7,557 bases of DNA from Planctomycetaceae bacterium (GTDB taxonomy: Bacteria > Planctomycetota > Planctomycetia > Pirellulales > Pirellulaceae): contig JAHEAM010000176.1 of assembly GCA_024642765.1 (NCBI GenBank), positions 1 to 7,557 of the forward strand. The letters run 5' to 3'. The position numbers and the translations under genes were made by a program. Positions 5,689 to 7,557 of the stretch are shown in pieces. Each line of letters begins with the position of its first letter. Position 1 is the stretch's first letter. The notes under the pieces were generated by a model that saw only the letters and a program-made list of their open reading frames with translations, did not search any database and was not told the DNA's origin.

Positions 5689-7408
5689 TTCTTCGAATTC
5701 TGCCAGAAGGCGTACGCAATTCAAAGAGGCCAAAGATTTCGTCTTGAGAAAGAGAAAGATTGGGTGGTTCTTCGTTGTCGGACAGAATTTCACGAAAGAG
5801 AGCCCGTTTTGCTTCGAGAACGTCATGAATACGTTGTTCGATCGTTTCCGCCATAATCATTCGGTTGACTGTCACGCTCCCAGCAGCACCGATTCGATGC
5901 GCGCGATTGATTGCTTGGTCTTCAATTGCTGGATTCCACCAGCGATCGAATAAAAACACATAGCGACAAAATTGCAAGTTGAGTCCTACGCTTCCTGCAC
6001 CATAGCTCATCAATATGACGTGGCGCTTCGGGTTTTCTTTGAATTCTGTTAGGATTGGGTCGCGTTTTGCAGAGGGTATGCGACCATGAAATTCGAGCGG
6101 ATTGAAGTCTTGAAGCCGCTTGCCAATTTTATCGAGTGTGCCGACCCATTGGCTGAAAACGATTGCCTTTTGACCACTGGCAGCGACTTCCTCTAGGTCT
6201 GCGACTAGACGCTCTGCCTTACTACTGGAGTCTGTCGCCGGATCGAAATTGCAAATTTGTTTGAGACGCAATACCAATTCGAACACGTGGTTGATTTGAG
6301 CTTGGTCGCCCATTTCATTAAGGCGAACGACCCCATCTTTTTCAGCACGTGTGTACGTTTCCCATTGTTCAGGCGACAAGTCCAAAAATTCATCGCATAT
6401 CATTTTAGGCGGCATGTCAGTCATCACGACGTCTTTGGTACGTCGAATGATATGATCTTGGACTTCGTCGCGAATTTGGCGAATCGACATGTGGCTTGCA
6501 ACAAGGCCCGGTGAAACGAACTCGAAAATCCCGATCAAGTCTTCGATGGAATTTTCAATCGGTGTGCCTGTCATTGCCCAGCTGCGATCACGCTGGATTT
6601 TGCGCACAACTTTGCTGGTCGCATTGCTTTGGTTTTTGATACGCTGAGCCTCGTCGAGAACGACCAGATCATATTGTTTAGGTTCGTCCCCTTCCAGAAA
6701 GAATTCTTGGTCGCGAGTCAATAATTCGTAGTTTGCGATTTTAACTGAGGTCTGGTCGTGTTGCCAAAGCCATTTCCGCTTAGCTTGCGAACCGGTAATA
6801 GGGGCTACGGTGATTTCGGGAGCCCACAAATTGAATTCACGCAGCCAGTTAGTGACCAATGGCTTAGGACAGATCAAGAGAATTTTTTTTGCCTGTCCGC
6901 TGCGCAATAACATTCTGATTGCTGAGATAGCCTGCATGGTTTTCCCAAGTCCCATTTCGTCGGCAAGAACTGCTGAGTGCCGTGGAAACAAGAATGAGAT
7001 TCCTGCGAACTGATAATTGAAGGGCTCAAATGGAAATTCAAGCGTGCTGCCTTGTAACAGATACTCGATGGGGGGCTGTAGCAAATAGAACAATCGGTCG
7101 GAAAGTTTCACGACATCTTTCGGAGGTTGCAAACGTGTGTGCTGTTTGGGCCGAGTTGCAGATTGGACTATTGGCTTGTCGCAAAGCGGAACGTTTTTGG
7201 TCGACGCCTTGGCTGATTGCGAGGATTGCTCGAGCAACGCTTTCTGGTCGCCAAAATAAAAGCTCTGAACTTTCAGACGTCGTTTTTTGAATGCGGCGGT
7301 AAAAACGCGGACTGCCTCATTGGCGGTAAATTCCGTTGATTGAATTTGAATGAAAATGGGAGCCGCAAGTTCTTCATTCCAATCGTGTCGTGTATCAAGC
7401 GAGGCCAT
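5678..7408 (-). CDS. SNF2-family DEAD/DEAH-box ATPase (helicase-like)
   Basis: SNF2 proteins use ATP to move along double-stranded DNA and displace or remodel bound proteins. The 576-residue product starts at ATG 7408 with no clear ribosome-binding site. The N-terminal 120 residues are not recognised. The motor begins near FNYQFAGISFL (about 130-140) and has Walker A DEMGLGKT (150-157), motif Ia LLICPKPLVTNW (177-188), Walker B LDEAQ (251-255), motif III MTGTPIEN (279-286), lobe two with AIVFSQWVGTL (415-425), motif V GAGSVGLNL (470-478), SNF2-typical FDRWWNP (487-493) and motif VI QAINRAHRIG (498-507). All catalytic residues are present, so it is probably active. No SWIM, bromo or nuclease domain is visible, and it is much shorter than RapA (968 residues). 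Candidate roles are transcription recycling, repair or defence; the sequence does not decide. A partial gene on the same strand ends 86 bases upstream and may share its transcript. Confidence 0.93.
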   Translation of the reverse strand: MASLDTRHDWNEELAAPIFIQIQSTEFTANEAVRVFTAAFKKRRLKVQSFYFGDQKALLEQSSQSAKASTKNVPLCDKPIVQSATRPKQHTRLQPPKDVVKLSDRLFYLLQPPIEYLLQGSTLEFPFEPFNYQFAGISFLFPRHSAVLADEMGLGKTMQAISAIRMLLRSGQAKKILLICPKPLVTNWLREFNLWAPEITVAPITGSQAKRKWLWQHDQTSVKIANYELLTRDQEFFLEGDEPKQYDLVVLDEAQRIKNQSNATSKVVRKIQRDRSWAMTGTPIENSIEDLIGIFEFVSPGLVASHMSIRQIRDEVQDHIIRRTKDVVMTDMPPKMICDEFLDLSPEQWETYTRAEKDGVVRLNEMGDQAQINHVFELVLRLKQICNFDPATDSSSKAERLVADLEEVAASGQKAIVFSQWVGTLDKIGKRLQDFNPLEFHGRIPSAKRDPILTEFKENPKRHVILMSYGAGSVGLNLQFCRYVFLFDRWWNPAIEDQAINRAHRIGAAGSVTVNRMIMAETIEQRIHDVLEAKRALFREILSDNEEPPNLSLSQDEIFGLFELRTPSGRIRRRAG

Positions 7409-7494
7409 TTTTGTTCTTTAGATTGGGATTTGCGGTCGCCGATGATGCAGAGTTTCGGAAACGAGCATTAGTAATTAGTAAGCTCTAGCGAGTA
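7409..7494. other. Short AT-rich spacer upstream of the SNF2 gene
   Basis: It contains an 11-base palindrome, GTTTCGGAAAC (7452-7462), which could bind a dimeric regulator. It also has a tandem ATTAGTA pair (7467-7480) and the related 10-mers CGAGCATTAG (7462-7471) and CGAGTATTAG (7489-7498, running into the neighbouring stop codon). No -35/-10 pair on the minus strand stands out. The SNF2 gene may be read from here or from further upstream. Confidence 0.4.
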
Positions 7495-7557
7495 TTAGCG
7501 CGCAATAGCATGTGCTTCATCCAGAGCCTGGGTGATGCGTTCGAAGGGTTCGTCGAT
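7495..7557 (-). CDS. C-terminal end of an unidentified protein (start outside window)
   Basis: The minus strand reads without interruption from the window edge through 20 codons (IDEPFERITQALDEAHAIAR) to TAA at 7497-7495. The peptide is an amphipathic helix with balanced charge, as expected of a real protein end, and its strand and distance (86 bases) fit a gene preceding the SNF2 gene. The family cannot be identified from 20 residues, and the open frame is short enough to occur by chance. Confidence 0.5.
   Translation of the reverse strand: MDEPFERITQALDEAHAIAR

Overview
The window looks like a piece of a planctomycete-type chromosome, probably Pirellulaceae/Rhodopirellula-like. This is an inference from three things: mid-range base composition with mostly weak ribosome-binding sites, a PRFW/GHWRSGTT sulfotransferase of a kind abundant in Planctomycetota, and a FliF C-terminal tail ending VLREWIHKAG. 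No rRNA or other taxonomic marker is present, so the assignment is tentative.

Left half (1-4108, all + strand): a flagellar type III export run in the order fliF (C-terminal end only), fliO-like, fliP, fliQ, fliR, flhB. FliF is the MS-ring protein that surrounds the export gate. FliP, FliQ and FliR form the membrane channel, FliO helps FliP assemble, and FlhB sits at the gate and normally switches export specificity. From fliO to flhB the genes overlap or lie 9-34 bases apart, so they are probably co-transcribed. A 147-base gap separates fliF from fliO. No fliG, fliH, fliI or flhA is visible.

The most notable point is FlhB. Its N-terminal signature, membrane domain and linker helix are intact, but it stops at residue 255, roughly ten residues before the expected NPTH self-cleavage site. 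The whole C-terminal switch domain is missing. The 260 bases before the opposing gene are too short to hold that domain, and no frame there resembles it.

Right half (4369-7557, all - strand): a 20-residue C-terminal fragment of an unidentified gene at the window edge, then a compact SNF2-family ATPase/helicase with all motifs, then a PAPS-dependent sulfotransferase-like protein that converges on flhB. Two overlapping, mutually exclusive hairpins lie at the SNF2 stop codon. A 17-18 base imperfect direct repeat lies in the gap between flhB and the sulfotransferase gene. The right-half genes have no evident functional link to the flagellar run. I see no tRNA, rRNA, CRISPR array or intact mobile element.
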